Shown: one piece after another, positions 1-6,518 of the stretch
Layout: each line of letters begins with the position of its first letter
Position numbering within the stretch: the stretch's first letter is position 1
Source: Caulobacter sp.
Lineage (GTDB): Bacteria > Pseudomonadota > Alphaproteobacteria > Caulobacterales > Caulobacteraceae
Direction: 5' to 3'
NCBI GenBank assembly: GCA_028291125.1
Contig: JAQGIN010000425.1
Coordinates: 1 to 6,600 of the forward strand
Length of the DNA: 6,600 bases
Program-made: the position numbers and the translations under genes
The notes under the pieces: model-generated
Databases searched by the model: none
Seen by the model: only the letters and a program-made list of their open reading frames with translations
What the model was told of the DNA's origin: nothing

Positions 1-538
1 CCACGCGCTTGAGTTCGTCGTCATAGCGCACCTCCACATAGCCGGTCATCGGGAAGTCCTTGCGCAGCGGATGGCCGTGGAAGCCGTAGTCGGTCAGGAT
101 CCGCCGCAGGTCCGGATGGCCCTCGAAAAAGATGCCGTACATGTCGAAGGCTTCGCGCTCGAACCAGTCGGCGGCCGGGAACACCGAGGTGATGCTCGGC
201 ACGGCGGTGTCCTCGTCGGTTTGCACCTTCAGCCGGATGCGGTGGTTCTTCACCAGCGACAGCAGGTGGTAGACGACGTCGAAGCGGCGCTCGCGCTGCG
301 GATAGTCCACGCCGCACAGGTCGACCAGCTGGTGGAACCGGTAGTCGGGATGGTCGCGCAGGAAGGTCAGGGCCTGGACCACGCGGGTGGCCGGAGCGGT
401 GACCGTCAACTCGCCGAACGCCACCGAATAGCTGGTGACGGCGCCGGCGGCGTTGGCGACGATGGCCTGGCCCAGGATGTCGAGCGGCGCGGCCGGGGCG
501 GCGACGGCCGTGGTCTCGGTCGAAACGATATCGCTCAT
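1..538 (-). CDS. nuoC: NADH-quinone oxidoreductase subunit C (NuoC), 3' end cut by window edge
   Basis: This is the 30-kDa-type subunit of the peripheral arm of respiratory complex I. It sits on the cytoplasmic side next to NuoD and NuoB, close to the quinone site, and carries no cofactor. I read 179 residues from ATG at 538 down to base 2, with no stop, so the gene runs off the left edge. The first residues are MSDIVSTETTAVAAPAAPLD. The family signature is clear: ERE..DMYGI at about residues 127-136, then GHPDLRRILTDYGF at 140-153 and GHPLRKDFP at 155-163. Only the C-terminal tail should be missing. The ATG overlaps the nuoB stop by four bases (ATGA), which fixes the start and suggests translational coupling. 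Other long open frames over this stretch are out-of-frame shadows rich in Arg and Pro. Confidence 0.96.
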   Translation of the reverse strand, partial: MSDIVSTETTAVAAPAAPLDILGQAIVANAAGAVTSYSVAFGELTVTAPATRVVQALTFLRDHPDYRFHQLVDLCGVDYPQRERRFDVVYHLLSLVKNHRIRLKVQTDEDTAVPSITSVFPAADWFEREAFDMYGIFFEGHPDLRRILTDYGFHGHPLRKDFPMTGYVEVRYDDELKRV

Positions 539-1116
539 CGCTCGATGGTCCCCGTGCGACGGATCTTCTTCTGCAGCTGCAGCACGCCGTAAACCAGGGC
601 CTCGGCGGTGGGCGGGCAGCCGGGCACATAGATGTCGACCGGCACCACGCGGTCGCAACCGCGCACCACGCTGTAGCTGTAATAGTAGTAGCCGCCGCCG
701 TTGGCGCAGCTGCCCATCGAGATGACGTAGCGCGGCTCGGGCATCTGGTCGTAGACCTTGCGCAGGGCCGGGGCCATCTTGTTGGTCAGGGTGCCGGCGA
801 CGATCATCACGTCGCTTTGGCGCGGGCTGGCGCGCGGGGCGAAGCCGTAGCGCTCCAGGTCGTAGCGCGGCATCGAGGCCTGCATCATCTCGACCGCGCA
901 GCAGGCCAGGCCGAACGTCATCCACATCAGGCTGCCGGTGCGCGCCCAGGTGATCAGGTCGTCGGCGGCGGCGGTGATGAAGCCCTTGTCGGCCAGCTGG
1001 CCCGAGACGCCATCGAAGAACGGGTCGTGCAGCTTGGGGTCATAGCCCTGCACCGCCGTCCGTCCGCCCGACAGGGCGGCGGTCTGGGCGGGGTTGGCCG
1101 GAACGATCACTCCCAT
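535..1116 (-). CDS. nuoB: NADH-quinone oxidoreductase subunit B (NuoB)
   Basis: This is the complex I subunit that holds the terminal iron-sulfur cluster N2, which hands electrons to quinone at the interface with NuoD. The product is 193 aa, normal for alphaproteobacteria. The expected cluster ligands are all present: the adjacent pair Cys72-Cys73 (in FGLACCAVEMM), Cys137 (GSCANGG) and Cys167 (VPGCPPT). The conserved stretch MPRYDLERYGF at 82-92 is also intact. The frame stays open upstream to 1347, but that part reads through nuoA in another frame and does not look like NuoB. The ATG at 1116 gives the typical N-terminus MGVIVPANPAQ and overlaps the nuoA stop by 10 bases. A GTG at codon 3 is a conceivable alternative start. 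It is the second gene of the nuo operon, and its stop overlaps the nuoC start. Confidence 0.97.
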   Translation of the reverse strand: MGVIVPANPAQTAALSGGRTAVQGYDPKLHDPFFDGVSGQLADKGFITAAADDLITWARTGSLMWMTFGLACCAVEMMQASMPRYDLERYGFAPRASPRQSDVMIVAGTLTNKMAPALRKVYDQMPEPRYVISMGSCANGGGYYYYSYSVVRGCDRVVPVDIYVPGCPPTAEALVYGVLQLQKKIRRTGTIER

Positions 1117-1484
1117 TCGAGGGCGCCCTTCTTCCACTCGTAGATAAACCCGACGGTCAGCACGCCCAGGAAGGTCAGCATCGACCAGAAGGCGAACTGC
1201 ATGGCCTCCGGCGGCAGCTTCATCAGCGCCACCGCCCACGGGAACAGGAAGGCCACTTCCAGGTCGAAGATAATGAACAGGATCGACACCAGGTAGAACC
1301 GGACGTCGAATTTCATCCGCGCGTCGTCGAAGGCGTTGAATCCGCACTCATAGGCGGACAGCTTTTCGGGGTCCGGCGCCTTGGGCGCGAGCACCGCGGC
1401 GGCCAGCAGGAAGGCGACGCCGATGACGGTCGCGATTCCGAGGAAGATGACGATCGGCAAGTACTGAAGGAGAAAGGCGTTCAT
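1107..1484 (-). CDS. nuoA: NADH-quinone oxidoreductase subunit A (NuoA)
   Basis: This is the small membrane subunit of complex I, homologous to mitochondrial ND3, at the junction between the membrane arm and the quinone-binding region. The product is 125 aa. Three membrane segments are visible at about residues 8-33, 61-88 and 96-114. The first loop carries the conserved YECGF motif (residues 45-49, Cys47). The second helix carries the family's acidic residues in FDLEVAFLFPWA (Asp74, Glu76). The C-terminus YEWKKGALEWE is typical of alphaproteobacteria. The start at 1484 has AAGG 7 bases upstream and lies about 20 bases downstream of the predicted transcription start, so nuoA is the first gene of the operon. 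Confidence 0.97.
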   Translation of the reverse strand: MNAFLLQYLPIVIFLGIATVIGVAFLLAAAVLAPKAPDPEKLSAYECGFNAFDDARMKFDVRFYLVSILFIIFDLEVAFLFPWAVALMKLPPEAMQFAFWSMLTFLGVLTVGFIYEWKKGALEWE

Positions 1485-1510
1485 GACGGCCCTTGGCTTG
1501 AATCGGCTGC

Positions 1511-1539
1511 GTTGTAGCCCATGCCTTCAAGGGCTTCAA
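1511..1539 (-). promoter_or_regulatory. Predicted housekeeping promoter of the nuo operon
   Basis: On the minus strand, TTGAAG (1539-1534) and TACAAC (1516-1511) are separated by exactly 17 bases. In the Caulobacter format (TTGACGS, N10-14, GCTANAWC) it reads TTGAAGC, 14 bases, GCTACAAC. That is a perfect -10 match and a single mismatch in the -35. Transcription would start near 1504, giving a leader of about 20 bases before the nuoA ATG. A GANTC site (1500-1504), the target of the CcrM methylase in this group, falls at the predicted start point. The position and fit are strong; activity is inferred. Confidence 0.6.
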
Positions 1540-1553
1540 ACGCCCCGAGCACA

Positions 1554-1570
1554 TTGCGACACGGTCGCAA
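1554..1570. promoter_or_regulatory. 17-bp perfect dyad upstream of the nuo promoter (possible operator)
   Basis: TTGCGAC and GTCGCAA form a perfect 7-bp inverted repeat around the 3-base centre ACG. It lies 15 bp upstream of the nuo -35 element, centred near -58 from the predicted start, where an activator would typically bind. It does not match consensus sites I know well (FNR/FixK, CtrA, LexA). A dyad of this size is expected several times by chance in a GC-rich window of this length, so only its position makes it notable. Confidence 0.25.
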
Positions 1571-1604
1571 CTGGCGACGATCCACAGCTTGCGCAACACG
1601 GCGG

Positions 1605-1633
1605 TTGACACCGCCGGGGGGGCGACATATCAG
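1605..1633 (+). promoter_or_regulatory. Predicted promoter of the tRNA-Asp gene
   Basis: A perfect -35 box TTGACA (1605-1610), a 17-base spacer and TATCAG (1628-1633, four of six consensus bases) lie 53 bases upstream of the tRNA. The stretch after the -10 (acgcccctcg) is GC-rich, like the discriminator of stable-RNA promoters under stringent control. The -35 box is embedded in a 7-bp inverted repeat, CGGCGGT and ACCGCCG (1599-1605 and 1610-1616). Confidence 0.5.
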
Positions 1634-1685
1634 ACGCCCCTCGCCGCACGGCGGGCCACCCATCCGGCCTGTTTGCGAACGATAT

Positions 1686-1762
<77 letters not shown>

Positions 1763-1799
1763 CTTTCCAGTGGCCCCCTCCCCCAGCTCAAGCTTGATC

Positions 1800-2132
1800 T
1801 CAGCGCAGCGCCGCGACCACGGCGATCGCCAGGCCCGCCAGCAGCGCGCCGGCGGCGAAGAACCAGGCGACTCGGCAGTGGCCGGCGCGGCAGGCCCACC
1901 AGCCGGCGATCGGCGCGGCGACGAAGCTCAGATAGATGGCCAGGATCCCGACCAGGGCCGGATCGCCGGTGGCCACCAGCCAGGCGACGGCCGGAGCGGC
2001 GAAAAACAGCGCCGCCAAGCCGACGGCGGTGGCCAGGGCCAGGGCGACCGGCAGCAGGATGGCGTTGGTGGCGGTCCGGGACGTCTTGAAGCCCATCATC
2101 CCCCAGGTCGGGCGAGTCAGCAGCGGCGTCAT
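1800..2132 (-). CDS. Small three-helix membrane protein, function unknown
   Basis: I do not recognise a named family. The 110-aa product begins MTPLLTRPTWGMMGFKTSRT and then consists of three hydrophobic segments at about residues 22-53, 59-81 and 87-109, with a short loop CRAGHCR (81-87) holding two cysteines and a histidine. It is probably an inner-membrane protein. The frame is open further upstream, to 2234, but ATG at 2132 is preferred. GAGAGG lies 8 bases before it, and the upstream extension is polar and does not resemble a targeting sequence. A three-codon frame (ATG GAT CCA TGA, from 2140) overlaps this start as ATGA, but the ribosome site abuts its ATG too closely to serve it. The gene converges on tRNA-Asp and diverges from the flavin monooxygenase gene. 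Confidence 0.7.
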   Translation of the reverse strand: MTPLLTRPTWGMMGFKTSRTATNAILLPVALALATAVGLAALFFAAPAVAWLVATGDPALVGILAIYLSFVAAPIAGWWACRAGHCRVAWFFAAGALLAGLAIAVVAALR

Positions 2133-2214
2133 GGATCCATCCTCTCGGCGAAGTTCGCGGTCCGGAAAGTCTCGACCACGATTCAGGCTCGCCGGCGTGA
2201 CGGAGTCCTGAAGA

Positions 2215-2231
2215 TCGACGCGTCGCGTCGA
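2215..2231. promoter_or_regulatory. 17-bp perfect dyad between divergent genes (possible operator)
   Basis: TCGACGCG, T, CGCGTCGA is a perfect inverted repeat with 8-bp arms. It lies in the 187-bp divergent region between the small membrane protein and the flavin monooxygenase gene, about 80-90 bp from either start. A one-base centre cannot form an RNA hairpin loop, so protein binding by a symmetric dimer is the more natural reading. I see no convincing -35/-10 pair in this region. With this base composition, one such dyad per window by chance is plausible. Confidence 0.25.
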
Positions 2232-2319
2232 CAAGCCGCTACCGGTTAAAACGGCCGGGCCGGAGCGACGTTCCCTGTCGCCGCTTGAGATCGCCGCCCC
2301 GCGTCACGATGTAGCGGCC

Positions 2320-3327
<1,008 letters not shown>

Positions 3328-3331
3328 GCCG

Positions 3332-3431
3332 TGCGTCCTTCGAGGCTCGGCTTCGCCTCGCACCTCAGGATGAGGACTCCAGTACAGACCTCCTCATCCT
3401 GAAGCGCCGCGAAGCGGCCTCGAAGGACGCA
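3332..3431. repeat. Mosaic palindromic intergenic repeat (REP/BIME-like), possible two-way terminator
   Basis: This 100-bp element fills the gap between two convergent genes. The outer arms TGCGTCCTTCGAGGC (3332-3346) and its exact complement (3417-3431) are 15 bp. The inner arms TCAGGATGAGGA (3365-3376) and its exact complement (3391-3402) are 12 bp around a 14-base loop. The segments between the arms are unequal (18 and 14 bases). Each can fold on its own: GAGGC with GCCTC on the left, GCCGC with GCGGC around GAA on the right. The result is a branched hairpin. I recall CCTTCGAGGC...CCTCAGGATGAGG elements scattered between genes in many alphaproteobacteria. It can fold in transcripts from either side, but no T-tract follows. 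Confidence 0.85.
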
Positions 3432-3442
3432 GGGCAGATCCG

Positions 3443-3679
3443 CTAGTTGGTCCGCGCCGCCGCGTTGGCCGCGGCGTCGGCCTTGCGGCCGGCCTTGGCG
3501 GCGGCGGCCTGGCTGTTGTCGGCGGCGGCGTCGATATTGCGGGCGGTGTCGTGGGCGGCCGAGACCGACGCGGCCCCGGCCTGGTCGGCGGCGGCGGCGG
3601 TGTGGCTCTCGGTCTTCGGCGAACAGGCCGTGGCGGCCAAGGCGACGGCGGCGGCGGAGACGATCAGGGCGAGGCGCAT
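3443..3679 (-). CDS. Small Ala-rich lipoprotein, function unknown
   Basis: The 78-aa product starts with a short lipoprotein signal, MRLALIVSAAAVALAATACS. A lipobox-like ATA-Cys puts the lipidated cysteine at residue 19; the usual Leu at -3 is Ala, so the box is not ideal. The mature 60 residues are polar and Ala-rich (33 of all 78 residues are Ala), with spaced Asp, Lys, Arg, Asn and Gln. This should form a long helix, perhaps a coiled coil. It might be an envelope spacer of the Lpp kind, but it lacks Lpp's terminal lysine and I see no family match. AAGGA lies 6 bases before ATG 3679. It lies 66 bp downstream of the GT4 gene on the same strand, so co-transcription is possible. A low-complexity, GC-rich ORF carries some risk of being spurious, but the signal peptide and ribosome site support it. 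Confidence 0.72.
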   Translation of the reverse strand: MRLALIVSAAAVALAATACSPKTESHTAAAADQAGAASVSAAHDTARNIDAAADNSQAAAAKAGRKADAAANAAARTN

Positions 3680-3691
3680 GGGATTTCCTTC

Positions 3692-3707
3692 GAAGGTCGG
3701 GACCTTC
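3692..3707. promoter_or_regulatory. 16-bp dyad in the leader of the lipoprotein gene
   Basis: GAAGGTC and GACCTTC form a perfect 7-bp inverted repeat with 2 bases between, directly upstream of the ribosome site (3686-3691) of the lipoprotein gene. As RNA on the minus strand it could form a 6-bp hairpin with a CCCG loop while leaving the ribosome site free. As DNA it could be an operator. There is no further evidence, and dyads this short arise by chance. Confidence 0.2.
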
Positions 3708-3745
3708 CAACGCGCGGCTAGCCGATAAGGCTGCGCCGCCTGTCC

Positions 3746-4957
3746 CTAATGCGCCAGCGCCGCCACGGCGCCCGCATTGAACCCCGCCGCCCCGGTCAGG
3801 CGGGCATAGACGCGGGTCAGTTCGCCGAACACGCTGTCCCAGCCGTGGCGCTGCACCGCCCGGCGGCGGGCGGCCTGGCCCAGGGCCTCGACGTCGCGGG
3901 CGAACACCGATTCGATCGCCTCGGCGAAGGCGGCGGCCTCCGAAGCCCGCGCCAGGGCCCCGACCGCCTCGTCGACCGATTCGGCGACGCCGCCGGCGTT
4001 GACGCCGATCACCGGCAGGCCGCAGGCCATGGCCTCCAGCACGATCAGGCCGAACGGCTCGTTGTCGTTGGCGTGGACGAAGGCGTCACAGCCGGCCAGG
4101 ATCGCCGCCAGGGCTTCGGGATCGCGCTGATAGTCCATGCAGATCACCTGGTCGCTGGGCGGCGCCCCGGCCCCGGCCCCGATGAACAGCAGCACATAGG
4201 GCTCGCCCAGGCGCTCGACCGCCTCGACCAGCACGTCGAGCTTCTTCTCGCGGGCCGGGCGGCCGGCGAACACCAGCAGCCGGTGATGGCTGGATAGGCC
4301 CAGTTGGCGGCGCAGGGCCTCGCGGTCACCGCGGCGCGGATCGAAGATGTCGACATCGACGCCCAGCGGCAGGCCGATGGCGTCGTGCACCCCGGCCTCG
4401 CGCAGCCGGCCGGCGATGAAGTGGCTGGGGGCCACGGCCTGGTCGAAGCGGCGATAGATCGAGGCCCAGCGCTTCTGCACCGGCTTTTCGGCCCATTCGC
4501 CGATGTGCAGGGCGGCCAGGGCGGCCAGATCGGTGTGGCAGAAACCGACCACCGGCACGCCCAGGGCGTCACCGGCCTTCAGCGCCGCCAGGCCGGGGGT
4601 GTAGGGGTCGCCGGCCTCGATCAGGTCGGGGCGCTGGCGGATCAGCCGCTCCATCCAGGCCTTCTTGCCGACCGGCCAGCGATAGCCGTCGCCGAACGGC
4701 AGCGGCGCGGCGTAGATCGACACCCGGCCGTGGCCGTCATAGGCGTCGCGCGGGCCGGGCACCACCAGGGTGTGGCGGACCTGCGGCCGGTGGGCGGCGA
4801 TCCAGGCGCGCTTGGTGGTCAGATAGCGCCGCACGCCGCCACTGCGGGGGGCGTAGAGCATGGTGGTGTCGACCAACCGGGTGGGCTTGCCGCTCCAGCG
4901 GGTCTCCGACTCGGGACGCGCCTGCGACAGCGTCTGGGGTCCGCTCACCGAATCCAT
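3746..4957 (-). CDS. Glycosyltransferase family 4 (GT-B fold)
   Basis: This is a retaining GT-B glycosyltransferase that would move a sugar from a nucleotide-sugar donor to an unknown acceptor at the cytoplasmic face of the membrane. The product is 403 aa, normal for the family. In the N-terminal half, the first strand and glycine loop (LVDTTMLYAPRSGGVRRYL, 28-46) and CHTD (140-143) are visible. The C-terminal donor domain begins after GLPLGVDVDIFDP (195-207). It holds FAGRPAREKKLDVL (230-243), with Arg and Lys expected to contact the donor diphosphate. The E-x7-E motif lies in NEPFGLIVLEAMACGLPVIG (Glu300, Glu308), followed by AGGVAE (321-326). The start at 4957 is needed because the next ATG, codon 33, falls inside the first strand. 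AGAGG precedes it by 9 bases. No membrane helix or signal is seen. SGGVRRYL recalls alphaproteobacterial lipid-modifying GT4 enzymes, a guess only. Confidence 0.9.
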   Translation of the reverse strand: MDSVSGPQTLSQARPESETRWSGKPTRLVDTTMLYAPRSGGVRRYLTTKRAWIAAHRPQVRHTLVVPGPRDAYDGHGRVSIYAAPLPFGDGYRWPVGKKAWMERLIRQRPDLIEAGDPYTPGLAALKAGDALGVPVVGFCHTDLAALAALHIGEWAEKPVQKRWASIYRRFDQAVAPSHFIAGRLREAGVHDAIGLPLGVDVDIFDPRRGDREALRRQLGLSSHHRLLVFAGRPAREKKLDVLVEAVERLGEPYVLLFIGAGAGAPPSDQVICMDYQRDPEALAAILAGCDAFVHANDNEPFGLIVLEAMACGLPVIGVNAGGVAESVDEAVGALARASEAAAFAEAIESVFARDVEALGQAARRRAVQRHGWDSVFGELTRVYARLTGAAGFNAGAVAALAH

Positions 4958-5157
4958 GCGTCAGGGCCTCTTGTGCTTTCCGCTCCGACCATGCGGTCGC
5001 ATCAGAGCGATAAGGATCTTCGGACGGCGGAGGTTCCTCCGAACCGAGCCGCCTGTCTAGCCGGGCCGGCGGCGATGCGCCACCAGTCGCGATCGGTCCT
5101 GGCCTTGATCCGGCGAAGCGGCTAGGGCCTTGCCGTCAAACGAGGACCAGTCACGCC
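4958..5157. promoter_or_regulatory. Shared upstream region of the two divergent glycosyltransferase genes
   Basis: These 200 bp must hold the promoters of both glycosyltransferase genes. Symmetry clusters near 5019-5045: CGGAGG-TT-CCTCCG (5028-5041), TTCGGA with TCCGAA (5019-5024, 5038-5043) and GGTT with AACC (5032-5035, 5042-5045) overlap each other. CGACC-ATGC-GGTCG lies at 4986-4999. On the minus strand TTGACGG (5139-5133) is a perfect Caulobacter -35, but no fitting -10 follows at the right distance. On the plus strand TTGATCC (5105-5111) and GCTAGGGC (5121-5128) are only 9 bases apart, too close. No Pho-box-like direct repeat is seen. I therefore call no specific promoter. Confidence 0.4.
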
Positions 5158-6408
5158 ATGGCGCGTTTTCTCTTCGCAACCTGGGAAGGCGGCGGCCACG
5201 TTCAGCCTCTGCTGTTGGCGGCCGCCGGCCTGAAGCGCCGCGGCCACGCTGTTCTGGTGCTCAGCGACGCCGCCAACGCCGGCGACGCCGCCGCCCTGGG
5301 CCTGGACCTGCGCCCCTGGACCACCGCCCCCAGCCAGGCCGGCAAGAGCCGCGACGACGACCGCCTGAAGGACTTCGAGGCGACCAATCCGATGGAGGTC
5401 ATCCAGCGCCTGCTGGAGCGGGTGATCGCCGGTCCGGCCCTGGCCTATGGCCGCGACACGCTGGCGGCGCTGGAGGCCTTCCCGGCCGACGTGGTGGTCA
5501 CCCAGGAGCTGTTGTTCGGGGTGATGGCCGCCGCCGAAGCCGCCGGGCTGCCGCTGGCCCTGTTCGCGGCCAATATCTGGACCTTCCCGACCCTGGCCGG
5601 CGCGCCGCCGTTCGGGGCCGGCATGGCCGCGGCGACCAACGACGCCGAGCGGGCCATGCACGCCATGGTCGCCCAGGTCACCCGCACCCTGTTCCAGGCC
5701 GGCCTGCCCGATCTCAACGCCGCCCGCGCCGAACTGGGCCTGGCCCCGCTGGCCGACCTGTTCGACCAGTTGGACGTCGCCCGCCGGGTGCTGCTGGCCA
5801 CCAGCGCCGCCTTCGACTTCGCGCCGGACCCGGTCCCCGCCCCGTTCGCCTATGTCGGCCCCTATCTGGCCGATCCGGCCTGGGCCCAGCCGCTGGCGGC
5901 CCCGGCCGGGACGGAGCCTCTGGTGGTGGTGTCGTTCTCCAGCCTCTACCAGGCCCAGGAGGCGGCCCTGCGCAACGTCATCGCCGCCCTGGCCGACCTG
6001 CCGGTGCGCGCCGTGGTCACCACCGGCCCGACCCTCGACCCGGCCGCCTTCCCCGCCCCGCCCCACGTCACCGTGGTCCGCAGCGCCCCGCACGGGGCCC
6101 TGCTGGCCGACGCCGCCGTCTTCGTCACCCATGCCGGCCACGGCTCGACCCTGCGGCCGCTGATGGCCGGGGTTCCCCTGCTGTGCTTGCCGATGGGCCG
6201 CGACCAGAACGACAACGCCGCCCGCGTCACCGCCCGCGGCGCCGGCTTGTCGCTGGCGGCCGACGCTTCGCCCGAGACGATCGCGGCGGCGATTCGGCGG
6301 TTGCTGGACGAGCCGGGCTTCCGGAAAGCCGCTGTCGCGTTGGGATCGGCGATTCGAGCCGACGAGGCGGCGCGCTCGGCCGAGGATGCGTTGGAGGGGT
6401 TGGTCTAA
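5158..6408 (+). CDS. Glycosyltransferase family 1 (UGT/MGT-like, GT-B fold)
   Basis: This looks like an inverting UDP-sugar-type glycosyltransferase of the macrolide/glycolipid GT1 group, cytoplasmic, with unknown acceptor. The product is 416 aa, typical of the group. The N-terminal loop WEGGGHVQP (9-17) carries His14, the position of the catalytic base. The donor signature is in the C-terminal domain: PHGALLADAAVFVTHAGHGS (311-330, with His325 expected at the diphosphate), then AGVPLLCLP (337-345) and GRDQNDNAARV (347-357), with Asp349-Gln350 expected to hold the sugar. ATG at 5158 begins at the first strand. GAGGA sits 11 bases upstream, rather far. There is no signal peptide or membrane helix. 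It diverges from the GT4 gene and ends 6 bases before a strong hairpin. Long open frames on the opposite strand are shadows of high third-position GC. Confidence 0.92.
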   Translation: MARFLFATWEGGGHVQPLLLAAAGLKRRGHAVLVLSDAANAGDAAALGLDLRPWTTAPSQAGKSRDDDRLKDFEATNPMEVIQRLLERVIAGPALAYGRDTLAALEAFPADVVVTQELLFGVMAAAEAAGLPLALFAANIWTFPTLAGAPPFGAGMAAATNDAERAMHAMVAQVTRTLFQAGLPDLNAARAELGLAPLADLFDQLDVARRVLLATSAAFDFAPDPVPAPFAYVGPYLADPAWAQPLAAPAGTEPLVVVSFSSLYQAQEAALRNVIAALADLPVRAVVTTGPTLDPAAFPAPPHVTVVRSAPHGALLADAAVFVTHAGHGSTLRPLMAGVPLLCLPMGRDQNDNAARVTARGAGLSLAADASPETIAAAIRRLLDEPGFRKAAVALGSAIRADEAARSAEDALEGLV

Positions 6409-6414
6409 CCCCAA

Positions 6415-6450
6415 CCCATCGTCCCCGCTTTCGCGGGGATGATGGGCCTT
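6415..6450 (+). terminator. Strong hairpin after the GT1 gene, probable terminator and dispersed repeat
   Basis: CCCATCGTCCCCGC (6415-6428), loop TTTC and GCGGGGATGATGGG (6433-6446) form a 14-bp stem with one G-U pair, followed by CCTTTT on the plus strand. It starts 6 bases after the GT1 stop and fits a Rho-independent terminator, though the T-tract is short and begins two bases off the stem. The core CATCCCCGC/GCGGGGATG is one I recall as a common intergenic palindrome in alphaproteobacteria, so it may be a repeat that doubles as terminator. Confidence 0.7.
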
Positions 6451-6484
6451 TTGGGACGAGCATGGATGGGGAAGCCGCCCCCAA

Positions 6485-6518
6485 ACGCAAAACGCCCCTG
6501 GCCGGGACCAGGGGCGTT
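6485..6518 (-). terminator. Rho-independent terminator of a minus-strand gene to the right
   Basis: AACGCCCCTGG (6491-6501) and its exact complement (6508-6518) make an 11-bp GC-rich stem around a 6-base loop. Read on the minus strand, the stem is followed by TTTTGCGTTT (the stem's own closing TT included). Read on the plus strand, no T-tract follows. It therefore terminates leftward transcription, so the gene served must lie at or beyond 6521. Two minus-strand frames stay open from the right edge, ending at 6521 (TAG, about 25 codons visible) and at 6540 (TGA, about 19 codons visible). Neither C-terminus is recognisable, so I do not call a gene. Confidence 0.75.

Noticed and set aside
21..629. 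202-codon minus-strand frame across nuoC and the end of nuoB
   Set aside because: It is out of frame with nuoC and Arg/Pro-rich. The true nuoC frame starts at 538 and stays open to the left edge.
1117..1347. N-terminal extension of nuoB to an ATG at 1347
   Set aside because: This part lies inside nuoA in another frame and looks nothing like NuoB. The ATG at 1116 gives the normal NuoB N-terminus.
1485..1685. Several open frames of 60-90 codons crossing the nuoA-tRNA gap
   Set aside because: They cross promoters or the tRNA itself, lack ribosome sites and show no recognisable sequence.
1788..1797. Palindrome TCAAGCTTGA between tRNA-Asp and the convergent gene
   Set aside because: At ten bases with no loop or T-tract it is too short to support a terminator or operator call.
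5105..5128. TTGATCC ... GCTAGGGC as a promoter for the GT1 gene
   Set aside because: The two elements are 9 bases apart, below the 10-14 of the Caulobacter consensus, and the -10 matches poorly.
5122..6414. 430-codon minus-strand frame and 464-codon plus-strand frame over the GT1 gene
   Set aside because: Both are low-complexity shadows (Gly/Gln/Arg-rich or Pro/Arg-rich) of a gene whose own frame shows the full GT1 signature.
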